Origin: G963664225 sp964538065
Lineage (GTDB): Bacteria > Verrucomicrobiota > Verrucomicrobiia > Limisphaerales > UBA1319
Length of the DNA: 64,000 bases
Assembly: GCA_964538065.1 (NCBI GenBank)
Contig: CAZIDG010000005.1
Coordinates: forward strand, 27,131-91,130
Direction: 5' to 3'
Each line of letters begins with the position of its first letter. Position 1 is the stretch's first letter. A program made the translations under genes and the position numbers. Positions 10,386 to 20,047 of the stretch are shown here, piece by piece. The notes beneath the pieces are model-generated. The model was not told where the DNA came from, searched no databases, and saw nothing but the letters and a program-made list of their open reading frames with translations.

Positions 10386-10676
10386 ATGAAGAACAACCCG
10401 CTCATAGGGCTGATGATGGCGATCGTATTTTTGAACGCGGCCTTTACCGCGTGGCTCGCCTATAAGTATTCACAATCGATGCGCACATTGCAGACCATGC
10501 AGGCACAAAGCGTGGTCATGAACCGGGAAATGAACATGTTCCGTGCCATGGTCAACGATTCCTTCGAGTATAGCCGGAAGAATCCCGCCATGGACAATGT
10601 GCTGCAGACCATTGGCATCACCAAAACGAACAAGGCAACGGCAATGCCCGGCGCCCCCATCCAGGGAAAGAAGTAA
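10386..10676 (+). CDS. Small single-span membrane protein (paralogue A)
   Basis: 96 aa, unassigned. One N-terminal transmembrane helix (about residues 6-26) is followed by a soluble helical region and a polar tail ending in KK. The layout, TM helix then helix then a K/N-N-P motif then a short terminal helix (KNPAMDNVLQTIGI), is repeated in the next gene (NNPDFAPVLMKYLGT), so the two look like diverged paralogues. The stop is 3 nt before the next start, implying co-translation. No Shine-Dalgarno site; a promoter lies close upstream. Its role is unknown; an envelope location is inferred from the TM helix only. Confidence 0.75.
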   Translation: MKNNPLIGLMMAIVFLNAAFTAWLAYKYSQSMRTLQTMQAQSVVMNREMNMFRAMVNDSFEYSRKNPAMDNVLQTIGITKTNKATAMPGAPIQGKK

Positions 10677-10679
10677 GCC

Positions 10680-11078
10680 ATGAATCCTGAATCCACCCCC
10701 CCGTCGGCCCCAACGCCCAATCCTGCCAATTCCACAGGGCTTTCATCGGATCTTTCGACCAAGGTCAATCAACTCGAACAAGGGTTCTATGGCCTGCGCA
10801 ACCAGTTCCTGATTTTGCTCATCATCATTGCCGTGCTGAATTGCAGTCTTAACGTGTTCATCCTGAAACAGGTTTCGATCCTGCATAAACAGATCGTGGA
10901 TAATGCGAGCCTGATTGAAACCTATCAGCAAAAGGACGCACCCAAGATGAACCAATTCGTGGAACAGCTGAAGGCCTTTGCACAAAACAACCCGGACTTT
11001 GCACCTGTTTTGATGAAATACTTGGGAACCAACGGGATGCAGCCCGCTCCTGTCACCAACAAACCTGCCCTGCCATAA
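10680..11078 (+). CDS. Small single-span membrane protein (paralogue B)
   Basis: 132 aa, unassigned. A Pro/Ser/Asn-rich cytoplasmic-like N-terminus (residues 1-25) precedes a short helix, one transmembrane helix (about 41-63), a helical region and a NNPDFAPVLMKYLGT motif matching the tail of the upstream gene. It starts 3 nt after the upstream stop, so the two are a transcriptional unit closed by the hairpin at 11108-11139. No catalytic motif. A paired membrane complex is possible but is only inference. Confidence 0.75.
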   Translation: MNPESTPPSAPTPNPANSTGLSSDLSTKVNQLEQGFYGLRNQFLILLIIIAVLNCSLNVFILKQVSILHKQIVDNASLIETYQQKDAPKMNQFVEQLKAFAQNNPDFAPVLMKYLGTNGMQPAPVTNKPALP

Positions 11079-11107
11079 GTCGGCACGGCCGTTTACCCCT
11101 TTTCATT

Positions 11108-11145
11108 AAACCCGTAGTATCAACAGATGCTACGGGTTTGTCTTT
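11108..11145. terminator. Bidirectional terminator between convergent genes
   Basis: A perfect 10-bp stem, AAACCCGTAG / CTACGGGTTT, with a 12-nt loop and a T-rich stretch on the right. The stop codon of the leftward LAB_N gene (TAG, 11130-11132) lies inside the right arm. Confidence 0.8.
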
Positions 11146-11531
11146 GTGAGACTGTGGCCGCATTCCATGCAGAAGTGCGCACGGGGCGGGCACTTGGCGC
11201 CGCAGTTGGAGCAGGACTGACGGGTCGCCTTGTGCCGGTAATGAATCACCAGATTCCGGATATAGGGAACCCAGGTGAACGCATAGCCAAAGATGAAAAC
11301 GGAATCCTTCTGGTACAACGCGTAGGCAAAAAGCGTCAGTGCCCCCACAAGACTCAGCCACCAAAACGCCACAGGCACGACCACCTGTTTTTGCTTCTCA
11401 GTGGCATACCACTGGACCATGAAACGCGAGAAAAAGGTCAGGTTGCCCAACCAACCAATGACCTTCCACGTGCTCCACTCGATCCCCAAGAATTTGCCGT
11501 CATAGAATAGAATGCCCAAGATCGCGTCCAT
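11130..11531 (-). CDS. LAB_N-domain membrane protein with C-terminal zinc ribbon
   Basis: 133 aa from the ATG at 11531, chosen because GAGG stands 8 nt upstream; the open frame extends to a TTG at 11543. The N-terminal 95 residues match the small lipid-A-disaccharide-synthase N-terminal (LAB_N) membrane domain, with the typical FFSRFMVQWYATEKQK motif and three predicted TM helices. The last 30 residues form a double-CxxC zinc ribbon (CSNCGAKCPPRAHFCMECG). LAB_N proteins often occur near lipid A or glycosyltransferase genes, but none is adjacent here. The zinc-ribbon addition suggests a protein- or nucleic-acid-contacting role. Function unknown. Confidence 0.75.
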   Translation of the reverse strand: MDAILGILFYDGKFLGIEWSTWKVIGWLGNLTFFSRFMVQWYATEKQKQVVVPVAFWWLSLVGALTLFAYALYQKDSVFIFGYAFTWVPYIRNLVIHYRHKATRQSCSNCGAKCPPRAHFCMECGHSLTKTNP

Positions 11532-11616
11532 ACAATGCCTCAATTAAGGTGGTCCTGCGCCTCCATGGCAATTCAAAACAGCATGTGCAGAGCGTGCCCG
11601 GCGCAGGCATCCTGAC

Positions 11617-12750
11617 TTACTTGGCTGCCTTGCGTGAAATCTGTTCGGCTATCATTTGCTCAACTTTGTATGCCAGCTGATCCCGGCCGTTCAAATCCCG
11701 GATCTGACCGCTCTTGTCCACCAACCACATGGCTGGGATGGAGTTGATGCCGAATTCCTGACTAATGGCGTTTTCCCATCCCTTGCCGTCAAAATACTGG
11801 GGCCAGGCCATCTTTTCCTTGGCGATAAACTGGGTCAAGGCATCCTTGTCCTTATCCAGGCTGATGCCGACAATTTCAAAACCCTTGGAATGAAATTTGT
11901 CATAGACCTCCTTAACATTGGGTAATTCCGCCACGCAGGGACCGCACCATGTGGCCCAGAAATCAATCAAAACCACCTTGCCCATCAATTTCTCCATATC
12001 GACTTCCCGGCCATCGATTGCCGTGAATTTGATCGCAGGTTTCCTGCCCACCATGTCCATGCGCTTCAACATGGCCTTCGCCTGGCGTTTGATCTCCTCA
12101 GGGGCCTGGCCAGCCACGATATCTTCAGCCAGACTGCGGCTTTTATCCATGCTCGATTTGGATGCCAGACCCAGCAACATCTGGTAAACCTCCCGTCGAT
12201 TGGGGTATTCCTTCATCAACTGCCGAATGCCATCTTCATACTCCTGGAGTGCCTGCCCACGGTTGGTGGCCATTTTGGCCCTGACGGACCGATCCAAGGC
12301 CTGAGCCTTCAGATTGAACCTCTCCTCCTCGGGAAGATTGGGGTTCTTCAACTTCTCAGCTTCCAATTCCATCAGGCGCGCCATCACATTGGTGTTTCCA
12401 AAGCGATAGGCTGTGGTGAGCATATCCCACTCCTTGGTCCTGGCCTTTTCCGCGTTTGGCGAATCCGGATATTGACGTAAAAAATCCCTGACCTTTGCAG
12501 CCGCCTCGGCCGCGAGTTCGCCTTGCTTCTTCTGAAATTGTGCCAGAGCCTCCGGGGATGGACGATTCGTGCGCCACTCAGCCGGAAAATCAGGTGGCCG
12601 CAGAGCCTTCTGCACCTCCGCCCAGGCAGTCTCGGCTGTGGCCCCGGCTGTCTTGGCGTCTGTCTGGGCATGCGCAACACATTGCATTGCAAGCACCAAC
12701 GAAACAAGAAGTGTCAAGCTCCTCAGTCTGGCGTCAATCGTATGAAACAT
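11617..12750 (-). CDS. TlpA-like thioredoxin-fold lipoprotein/periplasmic protein
   Basis: 377 aa. A signal peptide (to about residue 28, ...CVAHAQ) is followed by a helical, TPR-like N-terminal half (about 30-230) and a C-terminal AhpC/TSA-type thioredoxin domain with the redox motif WCGPC and a downstream cis-Pro (NSIPAMWLVD). Such proteins reduce disulfides in the periplasm, often for cytochrome c maturation. No partner genes are nearby. The start is supported by a promoter whose -10 ends 6 nt before it and by the signal peptide; no Shine-Dalgarno site. It could equally be a peroxiredoxin-like protein, but the CxxC favours oxidoreductase. Confidence 0.85.
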   Translation of the reverse strand: MFHTIDARLRSLTLLVSLVLAMQCVAHAQTDAKTAGATAETAWAEVQKALRPPDFPAEWRTNRPSPEALAQFQKKQGELAAEAAAKVRDFLRQYPDSPNAEKARTKEWDMLTTAYRFGNTNVMARLMELEAEKLKNPNLPEEERFNLKAQALDRSVRAKMATNRGQALQEYEDGIRQLMKEYPNRREVYQMLLGLASKSSMDKSRSLAEDIVAGQAPEEIKRQAKAMLKRMDMVGRKPAIKFTAIDGREVDMEKLMGKVVLIDFWATWCGPCVAELPNVKEVYDKFHSKGFEIVGISLDKDKDALTQFIAKEKMAWPQYFDGKGWENAISQEFGINSIPAMWLVDKSGQIRDLNGRDQLAYKVEQMIAEQISRKAAK

Positions 12751-12756
12751 GTTTTT

Positions 12757-12785
12757 TTTCTATCATTCATCGCCTTTGATTGCAA
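12757..12785 (-). promoter_or_regulatory. tlpA-like gene promoter
   Basis: Reading leftward: TTGCAA-17 nt-TAGAAA, then 6 nt to the ATG (12750). Geometry predicts a leaderless transcript. Confidence 0.45.
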
Positions 12786-13087
12786 CCAAAGCCGCATCTC
12801 TTTTGTCATCTACAAGTGGTTGGACTGTGCCGCCAGACGCACATCTGGCCAAGTAGATTACTCTTTGACACCAGCGTTTTGTAGCTTTAGAGATGAGTTA
12901 GCTACTTTTTCAATACATTGTCTTGTGTGCCTCACGGCATCACAATGCGATGTGGTAAAATGAGTGAAGCCTATGGTTGCTTGTAACGGATTCATGGATA
13001 GGGAGAAACTCCAGGTTTTATCTGGGGAGCGCGAGAGGACGAAATCCGACGTAAAGTCATTCCTCGTGAACGCTACAGCTATTTCTT

Positions 13088-13116
13088 TTGACAACCACTT
13101 TGCGAGATCGTAAACA
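13088..13116 (+). promoter_or_regulatory. Promoter of the pilin-like gene
   Basis: Consensus -35 TTGACA, 17-nt spacer, weak -10 TAAACA. The leader to the ATG at 13156 would be about 33 nt and has no Shine-Dalgarno sequence. Confidence 0.45.
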
Positions 13117-13155
13117 TTTAAACCAAGCCTAGTTCACATTCAAAACAGTCATCAT

Positions 13156-14049
13156 ATGCATATGCTGATCGTACCTCAACGAGGTTCCTCCAACCGTCAA
13201 ACCACCAGAGGGTTTACCCTCATTGAACTTCTGGTCGTCATCGCCATCATCGCCATTCTGGCTGGCATGATGCTTCCGGCTCTGGCCAAGGCCAAAACCA
13301 AGGCACAGGGCATTCAATGCATGAATAACGGAAAACAGCTGATCCTGGCCGTGCAGCTCTACGCGGGCGACTACATGGAACTGATGCCCCCCAATCCGGA
13401 TGACTCCAATACCACGGTGGGTCACAACTGGTGCGCCGCTTCGATGGCTGATGCTCAACAAGCCACCAACCTGTTGTATTTGAGGGACTCCCGATATAAT
13501 GCCCTGGCCAAATATACGGCCAGGAATGTCCAAATTTACAAATGCGTCGCCGACAAACGAATGGTCACCATCGGCGGACGGCAATACCCCACTGTCCGCA
13601 GCTTTTCCATGAGCCAGGCCGTGGGCACCATCTGTCCAGGATTTGATAAAGGCTCCGGCCACAGTGGCGTGCCCACGATGTCTGTCAACGGCCCCTGGTT
13701 GGACAACTCCCATAACCACAAACGTAATACACCCTACAGGACCTTTGGCAAAAACTCTGATTTTGTGAATCCTGCCAAGACATGGGTCTTCATCGACGAG
13801 GATCAATACAGCATCAACGATGGTGGTTTCGCGGTGGGATGCAGCACTCCCGAGTGGATCGACTTCCCTGGAACCTACCATAACATGGCTTGCGGCGTTG
13901 GTTTTGCCGATGGCCACTCGGAAATTCACAAGTGGGTGTGTGCCACCACCAAGGTCAAAAGCGCGAACGAGGTTGCCCGTCGTAGTGTGTCCAGTGACCG
14001 ACGCGACTGGCAGTGGCTTGCCGAACGCACCACCTCGCGTCTCAGGTAA
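13156..14049 (+). CDS. Type II secretion/prepilin-like protein with H-x9-DG motif
   Basis: 297 aa. A basic leader ending in G (RGFTLIELL) is followed by the class III signal helix GFTLIELLVVIAIIAILAG (about residues 19-37), so prepilin peptidase cleavage at Gly19/Phe20 is expected with the conserved Glu at position 5 of the mature protein. The C-terminal half carries the H-x9-DG motif (HNMACGVGFADGHSEIH), typical of the large pseudopilin-like families of Verrucomicrobia, Planctomycetes and Lentisphaerae. No secretion ATPase, platform protein or peptidase gene lies nearby, so it acts alone or with machinery elsewhere. The start is either of two ATGs (13156 or 13162). Confidence 0.85.
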   Translation: MHMLIVPQRGSSNRQTTRGFTLIELLVVIAIIAILAGMMLPALAKAKTKAQGIQCMNNGKQLILAVQLYAGDYMELMPPNPDDSNTTVGHNWCAASMADAQQATNLLYLRDSRYNALAKYTARNVQIYKCVADKRMVTIGGRQYPTVRSFSMSQAVGTICPGFDKGSGHSGVPTMSVNGPWLDNSHNHKRNTPYRTFGKNSDFVNPAKTWVFIDEDQYSINDGGFAVGCSTPEWIDFPGTYHNMACGVGFADGHSEIHKWVCATTKVKSANEVARRSVSSDRRDWQWLAERTTSRLR

Positions 14050-14077
14050 CATTATTGATTTCCAAATCGAAATCTCC

Positions 14078-14110
14078 AATCCCCCCTGTTCAACCAGGGG
14101 GGATTTTTTA
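14078..14110 (+). terminator. Rho-independent terminator after the pilin-like gene
   Basis: An 11-bp perfect stem AATCCCCCCTG / CAGGGGGGATT with a 6-nt loop, followed by a run of T. Confidence 0.93.
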
Positions 14111-14145
14111 TGGCCACCACCGGTCCCCATGCAATGCGGCCATCT

Positions 14146-14174
14146 TTGACATTCCTGATGGCCCTCCTTAACGT
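14146..14174 (+). promoter_or_regulatory. uvrB: uvrB promoter, leaderless geometry
   Basis: Consensus -35 TTGACA (14146-14151), 17-nt spacer, TAACGT -10 (14169-14174), then exactly 6 nt to the GTG start at 14181. The AGGGG in those 6 nt is too close to the start to be a good Shine-Dalgarno site. Confidence 0.6.
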
Positions 14175-14180
14175 AGGGGC

Positions 14181-16217
<2,037 letters not shown>

Positions 16218-16312
16218 GCCAGACGCGGCTGATATATTCAGACGGTAAACATGGCATGCTCGAGTGCCTGCCAGAAGTATTTGTTTTTTTGGGGAAAAAC
16301 GTGTCCCAAGGC

Positions 16313-16341
16313 TTGACTAATCGCTAGGGCCACAGGATGAT
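16313..16341 (+). promoter_or_regulatory. rpoD promoter candidate
   Basis: TTGACT-17 nt-GATGAT. The leader to the ATG at 16385 would be about 37 nt; it contains AGGAG at 16359-16363, too far from the start for normal use. Confidence 0.35.
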
Positions 16342-16384
16342 AGATAATCGTCGGGCAGGAGAATCACCTTAACTGTGCAAACCT

Positions 16385-18217
16385 ATGGCAAAAGCGAAGG
16401 CTGTGATCCGGACGAAACGTAAGTCTGAGCTGCCGAAGCCCAAAACCAGGAAAAGAACTAAACAGGCCACGAGGAGCCGCCCACGTCATCCCAACGGAGC
16501 ACGGATGTCTGTCAAGGCGAAGCCAGTGGTTGCTCCCATCCATGATCCAGGGGGAAATGGCAAATCCCACAACCTCGAAACGGTATTCCCCTCCCCCCCA
16601 GGCATCGATGTCAAAAGCCTTGTAAAAGACCTGCTGCGCCAGGCACAGGACCAGGGTTATCTCACCTTCTCAGACATCTCCGAATCCATTCCCGCCCGCT
16701 TCATCACCCCCGAAATTCTGGACGAAGTTTTTAACAGCCTCCGCAATCTTGAAATCGAAATCGTGGACCAGGCTGAAGTGGACCGCATCAAGGGAGCCGA
16801 GGGTGATGATGATGACCATGCCAAGATCGACGCCTTGGATGATCCGGTGCGGATGTATTTGAAGCAAATGGGTTTGGTTCCCCTGCTCACCCATGAGCAG
16901 GAAGTCGCCATCTCCAAACGCATCGAGCACGCGGAGGAATGCATGAAGAACACCATCTACGGGATGGGGTTTGCAGCGAAGGAACACGTTGCCATTGCAG
17001 AGAAACTGACCGCCGAGCCTCCCAAGGAACGGTTTGACCGGGTGGTGCTGGACCAAAAAATCGAAACCCGCGAGAACCATCTCAAAGCCCTGCGCCGGCT
17101 TGGCCGCGAGGTGCGCGCATTGGATCAAATCGTGGATGACGCATATGCCGCATGGGACTGCGCTGAATCCGCATCCAGGAAGGAATCCCGGTGGGCAGCC
17201 TTTAAAAAGTGGGATCAGAAGCTCCAGAAAACTTTCCCCCGTTTCTATTATAAACAGAAGGTGATCGAAGAGATGGCCATGGTGTCAGACAACATCCATG
17301 ACAAGCTGCTGGCATGCATCCAGACCATTGAGGTCTGCAAAAGAAACGGCCACCAGGACACCCAGCAGATTCTCAACACCGAAAAAAGCAAGCTGGAAGT
17401 CCTGGAGGCTTTCATCCGAATGCCTGCACAACAGTACTTTGAGCTTCATCGTCAACTGCGCAAAGCCACCGCTGAAGCCGCACGAGCCAAGACTGAGATG
17501 GTCGAGGCGAATCTGAGGCTGGTAATCTCGATCGCCAAGAAATACACCAACCGCGGCTTGAGCTTTCTGGATTTGATTCAGGAAGGCAACATGGGCCTCA
17601 TGAAAGCCGTGGAGAAATTCGAATACCGCCGGGGGTACAAGTTCTCGACCTACGCCACCTGGTGGATTCGCCAGGCCATCACAAGGGCCATTGCAGACCA
17701 GGCTCGCACCATTCGCATCCCCGTCCACATGATTGAAACCATCAACCGTGTCATGCGGGTCCAGAAACAGCTCTTCCAGGATTTTGGCCGCGAGGCAACC
17801 TGCGATGAGATCGCCGACGAAATGCAGATGCCCGTGGACCGGATTCGCGCCATCCTGAAGATGGCGCAACAACCCATCTCACTGCATTCACCTGTTGGCG
17901 ACGGTGAGGACTCCAATTTTGGCGATTTCATTGAGGACAAATCCGCGGAAAGTCCATCTGACACCACCAGCTTCAGCATACTCAAGGACCGTCTGGGCAA
18001 TGTCCTGACCAGTCTGAACGAGCGGGAGCGAAAGGTGCTTGAATTGCGCTTTGGGCTCGGAGATGGTTATGCCCGCACGCTGGACGAGGTGGGCAAGCAA
18101 TTCAAGGTCACCCGGGAACGAATCCGGCAGATTGAAGCGAAGGCCTTGCGTAAAATGCGCCATCCCACCCGCATCCGGCAGTTGCAGGGTTTTCTGGAGC
18201 AACATACTGAAAAATGA
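16385..18217 (+). CDS. rpoD: Primary RNA polymerase sigma factor (sigma-70)
   Basis: 610 aa. Regions in order: a Lys/Arg-rich N-terminal extension (residues 1-50), region 1.1-like domain (about 75-135), region 1.2 (DDPVRMYLKQMGLVPLLTHE), a non-conserved insert of about 200 aa, region 2 with the -10-binding segment (YKFSTYATWWIRQAITRAI), region 3, and region 4.2 with the -35-binding helix (VTRERIRQIEAKALRK). The complete set of regions, including 1.1, marks the housekeeping sigma factor. An alternative ATG at 16505 (Met41) has GGAG 7 nt upstream and would remove the basic extension. The stop overlaps the purN start by 4 nt (ATGA), so the two are probably translationally coupled. Confidence 0.93.
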   Translation: MAKAKAVIRTKRKSELPKPKTRKRTKQATRSRPRHPNGARMSVKAKPVVAPIHDPGGNGKSHNLETVFPSPPGIDVKSLVKDLLRQAQDQGYLTFSDISESIPARFITPEILDEVFNSLRNLEIEIVDQAEVDRIKGAEGDDDDHAKIDALDDPVRMYLKQMGLVPLLTHEQEVAISKRIEHAEECMKNTIYGMGFAAKEHVAIAEKLTAEPPKERFDRVVLDQKIETRENHLKALRRLGREVRALDQIVDDAYAAWDCAESASRKESRWAAFKKWDQKLQKTFPRFYYKQKVIEEMAMVSDNIHDKLLACIQTIEVCKRNGHQDTQQILNTEKSKLEVLEAFIRMPAQQYFELHRQLRKATAEAARAKTEMVEANLRLVISIAKKYTNRGLSFLDLIQEGNMGLMKAVEKFEYRRGYKFSTYATWWIRQAITRAIADQARTIRIPVHMIETINRVMRVQKQLFQDFGREATCDEIADEMQMPVDRIRAILKMAQQPISLHSPVGDGEDSNFGDFIEDKSAESPSDTTSFSILKDRLGNVLTSLNERERKVLELRFGLGDGYARTLDEVGKQFKVTRERIRQIEAKALRKMRHPTRIRQLQGFLEQHTEK

Positions 18218-18837
18218 CTGTCTCTAACAAATTGCGGATCGGTGTGCTGGGATCAGGCAAGGGTTCGAACATGGTGTCCATCGCAGAGGCTTGTGCCGCG
18301 AACGCCATTCCCGTCGAGATTGCACTGGTGATCAGTGACGTTGAAAACGCAGGCATACTCGATCATGCCCGTCGTTTTGGCATTCCTGCGCGGTATATGC
18401 CTCCCGGCAAATTCCGGACCAAACTTGATGAAGAGGCTGAGAAGGCCTACGTGGGGGCTTTGAAGGATGCGGGTGTTGAGTTCGTTGCGCTGGCCGGTTT
18501 CATGCGCATCATCAAAAGCGCCTTCCTGAGCGCCTTTCCGATGCGGGTCATCAACATCCATCCCTCCCTCCTCCCCTCCTTCCCTGGATTGGAGGCCTGG
18601 AAGCAAGCGCTTGAGTACGGCGTCAAGCACGCTGGTTGTACGGTCCATTTCGTGGATGCCGGAGTGGACGCCGGCCCCATCATCGCCCAGGAAACCGTGC
18701 CTGTCATGGACGACGACACCCCTGCCACGTTGCATGCGCGGATTCAGGTGGCCGAACGCCGCATTTACCCTGCGGCCTTGGGAGCTCTGGCCCGCCGCGA
18801 ACTCGTTGTTGAGGGCCGGCGCGTGCGTCACATTTGA
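18214..18837 (+). CDS. purN: Phosphoribosylglycinamide formyltransferase
   Basis: 207 aa, family-typical length. PurN transfers a formyl group from 10-formyl-THF to GAR in step three of purine synthesis. The glycine-rich phosphate loop (VLGSGKGSNM) is near the N-terminus; the catalytic Asn-His pair lies in INIHPSLLPSFPG and the Asp in the VDAGPIIAQE segment. The ATG overlaps the rpoD stop, so expression is tied to the sigma factor. A related formyltransferase-fold gene, purU, occurs at 58.9 kb. Confidence 0.95.
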   Translation: MTVSNKLRIGVLGSGKGSNMVSIAEACAANAIPVEIALVISDVENAGILDHARRFGIPARYMPPGKFRTKLDEEAEKAYVGALKDAGVEFVALAGFMRIIKSAFLSAFPMRVINIHPSLLPSFPGLEAWKQALEYGVKHAGCTVHFVDAGVDAGPIIAQETVPVMDDDTPATLHARIQVAERRIYPAALGALARRELVVEGRRVRHI

Positions 18838-18912
18838 ACGACCATAAACACACGCCGGGGGCAGTGGTATGGCCCGTTACACCGTTTTCCTCGTTGTCTC
18901 GATACATTCCTG

Positions 18913-18941
18913 CTGGCATCGGCCCATGAATGGTTTATAAT
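18913..18941 (+). promoter_or_regulatory. hisG: hisG promoter, near-leaderless
   Basis: CTGGCA-17 nt-TATAAT (perfect -10 at 18936-18941). The -10 ends 12 nt before the ATG at 18954, giving a leader of about 5 nt. The upstream in-frame ATG at 18930 lies inside the promoter and is therefore unlikely to be used. Confidence 0.6.
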
Positions 18942-18953
18942 TTACTTTCTTTT

Positions 18954-19835
18954 ATGAGTGCAAAAGACGTTCTCAGGATGGGCTTGCCCAAAGGCAGCCT
19001 GCAGGATGCCACGATTGAAAAGATGGCCAAGGCCGGATTCAACATCCAGGTCAGCAGTCGCTCGTATGTGCCGTATGTGGATGATCCAGAACTCGAAATA
19101 CGCCTGATCCGGGCTCAAGAGATCAGTCGATATGTCGATCATGGCTACCTGGATTGTGGCATCACCGGCCATGATTGGATCTGTGAGAACAACTCGGATG
19201 TGCATGAAGTCGGTGAATTTCTGTTTAGCAAGGCAACACGCCAACCGGCTCGCTGGGTTCTGGCAGTTCCCGAAAAGTCCCCGATCAAGTCCGTCAAGGA
19301 TCTGGCCGGCAAGAGAATCGCCACCGAGGTGGTCAACATCACCAAGCAATACCTGAAAAAGAACGGCGTAAAGGCCGAAGTCGAGTTTTCATGGGGGGCC
19401 ACAGAGTTCAAGGCCCATGAATTGGTGGATGCCATCGTGGAGATCACAGAAACAGGCAGTAGTCTGCGTGCCAACAATTTACGAATAGTTGAGAACATCC
19501 TCGTATCCACGCCCAGGCTCATTGTAAACCATCAAACCTGGAAGAACGAGTGGAAGCGCAGCAAGATCGAACAGATCGCCTTGTTGCTCAAAGGCGCCCT
19601 CGAAGCCGAAGCCAAGGTGGGTCTGAAAATGAACGTTTCGAAAAATAATTTAGCAAATTTGTTGAAATGTTTGCCCGCTTTGCGTAATCCAACTATTTCA
19701 GGTTTGAGTCAGTCGGACTGGGTTGCGGTGGAGACCATCATTGACGAGCATATCGTACGTGAATTAATCCCCCGGATGAAGGCCGCTGGCGCAGAAGGAA
19801 TTATTGAATATCCACTAAACAAAGTGGTATATTAA
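18954..19835 (+). CDS. hisG: ATP phosphoribosyltransferase, long form
   Basis: 293 aa from the ATG at 18954 (MSAKDVLRMGLPKGSLQ). It catalyses the first, feedback-controlled step of histidine synthesis: ATP plus PRPP to PR-ATP. Visible: the N-terminal LGLPKG-like motif, the periplasmic-binding-protein-like catalytic lobes with the PRPP-binding segment EITETGSSLRANNL, and a C-terminal ACT-like regulatory domain (about residues 215-293) that marks the long form, which does not need HisZ. No other his genes are adjacent. It is followed after 23 bp by the 33-aa ribosomal protein gene, probably in one transcript. The only other start candidate (18930) overlaps the -10. Confidence 0.95.
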   Translation: MSAKDVLRMGLPKGSLQDATIEKMAKAGFNIQVSSRSYVPYVDDPELEIRLIRAQEISRYVDHGYLDCGITGHDWICENNSDVHEVGEFLFSKATRQPARWVLAVPEKSPIKSVKDLAGKRIATEVVNITKQYLKKNGVKAEVEFSWGATEFKAHELVDAIVEITETGSSLRANNLRIVENILVSTPRLIVNHQTWKNEWKRSKIEQIALLLKGALEAEAKVGLKMNVSKNNLANLLKCLPALRNPTISGLSQSDWVAVETIIDEHIVRELIPRMKAAGAEGIIEYPLNKVVY

Positions 19836-19858
19836 ATAATAAAGACGCAAATAAAAAT

Positions 19859-19960
19859 ATGGGTTCACTAAAGAAACGCCGTAAGGCGAAAATTAACAAA
19901 CATAAGCGGCGCAAGAAGATGCGTGCCAATCGCCATAAGAAGCGCACTTGGCAGCAGTAA
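19859..19960 (+). CDS. 33-aa basic ribosomal protein, bS22/AURKAIP1-COX24 type
   Basis: A very short gene, MGSLKKRRKAKINKHKRRKK followed by MRANRHKKRTWQQ: 33 aa with about half Lys/Arg/His. It matches the bacterial members of the COX24/AURKAIP1 (mS38) family, such as mycobacterial bS22, by length, the MGS(L/V)-KKRRK start and the KxxKHKxRKKxRxxRHKKR pattern. That family is a small-subunit ribosomal protein located near the decoding region. It is 23 bp downstream of hisG and followed by a terminator-like hairpin (20004-20028). Family recognition is by eye; incorporation into this ribosome is inferred. Confidence 0.8.
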   Translation: MGSLKKRRKAKINKHKRRKKMRANRHKKRTWQQ

Positions 19961-20003
19961 AAGCCGCTGCCTGCGCCTTTTGGTATCTGTCCGTTTTCAG
20001 AAA

Positions 20004-20035
20004 CGCACCCCGCTTGTGTCGGGGTGCGCTTTTCT
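20004..20035 (+). terminator. Terminator after the hisG-bS22 unit
   Basis: A 9-bp perfect stem CGCACCCCG / CGGGGTGCG with a 7-nt loop, followed by CTTTTCTT. It overlaps the predicted promoter of the next gene. Confidence 0.9.
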
Positions 20036-20041
20036 TATTAT
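20014..20041 (+). promoter_or_regulatory. Promoter embedded in the terminator, TPR lipoprotein gene
   Basis: Weak -35 TTGTGT inside the hairpin loop, 16-nt spacer, TATTAT -10, then 6 nt to the ATG at 20048. It predicts a leaderless mRNA. Confidence 0.4.
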
Positions 20042-20047
20042 AAACTC

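Larger units (their letters stand above)
12751..13155. other. Intergenic region, tlpA-like / pilin-like genes
   Basis: 405 bp between divergent genes. It holds the leftward tlpA-like promoter (12757-12785), a small hairpin GCCAGA-6 nt-TCTGGC (12832-12849) and the rightward pilin promoter (13088-13116). A 78-codon frame at 12858-13094 (minus) lacks any recognisable motif and is not called. Confidence 0.5.

Noticed and set aside
12858..13094. 78-codon frame opposite the pilin upstream region
   Set aside because: No support beyond an open frame; spans the pilin promoter region.
20024..20047. GTG start of the TPR gene at 20024
   Set aside because: Lies inside a terminator hairpin and would place charged residues before the signal sequence.
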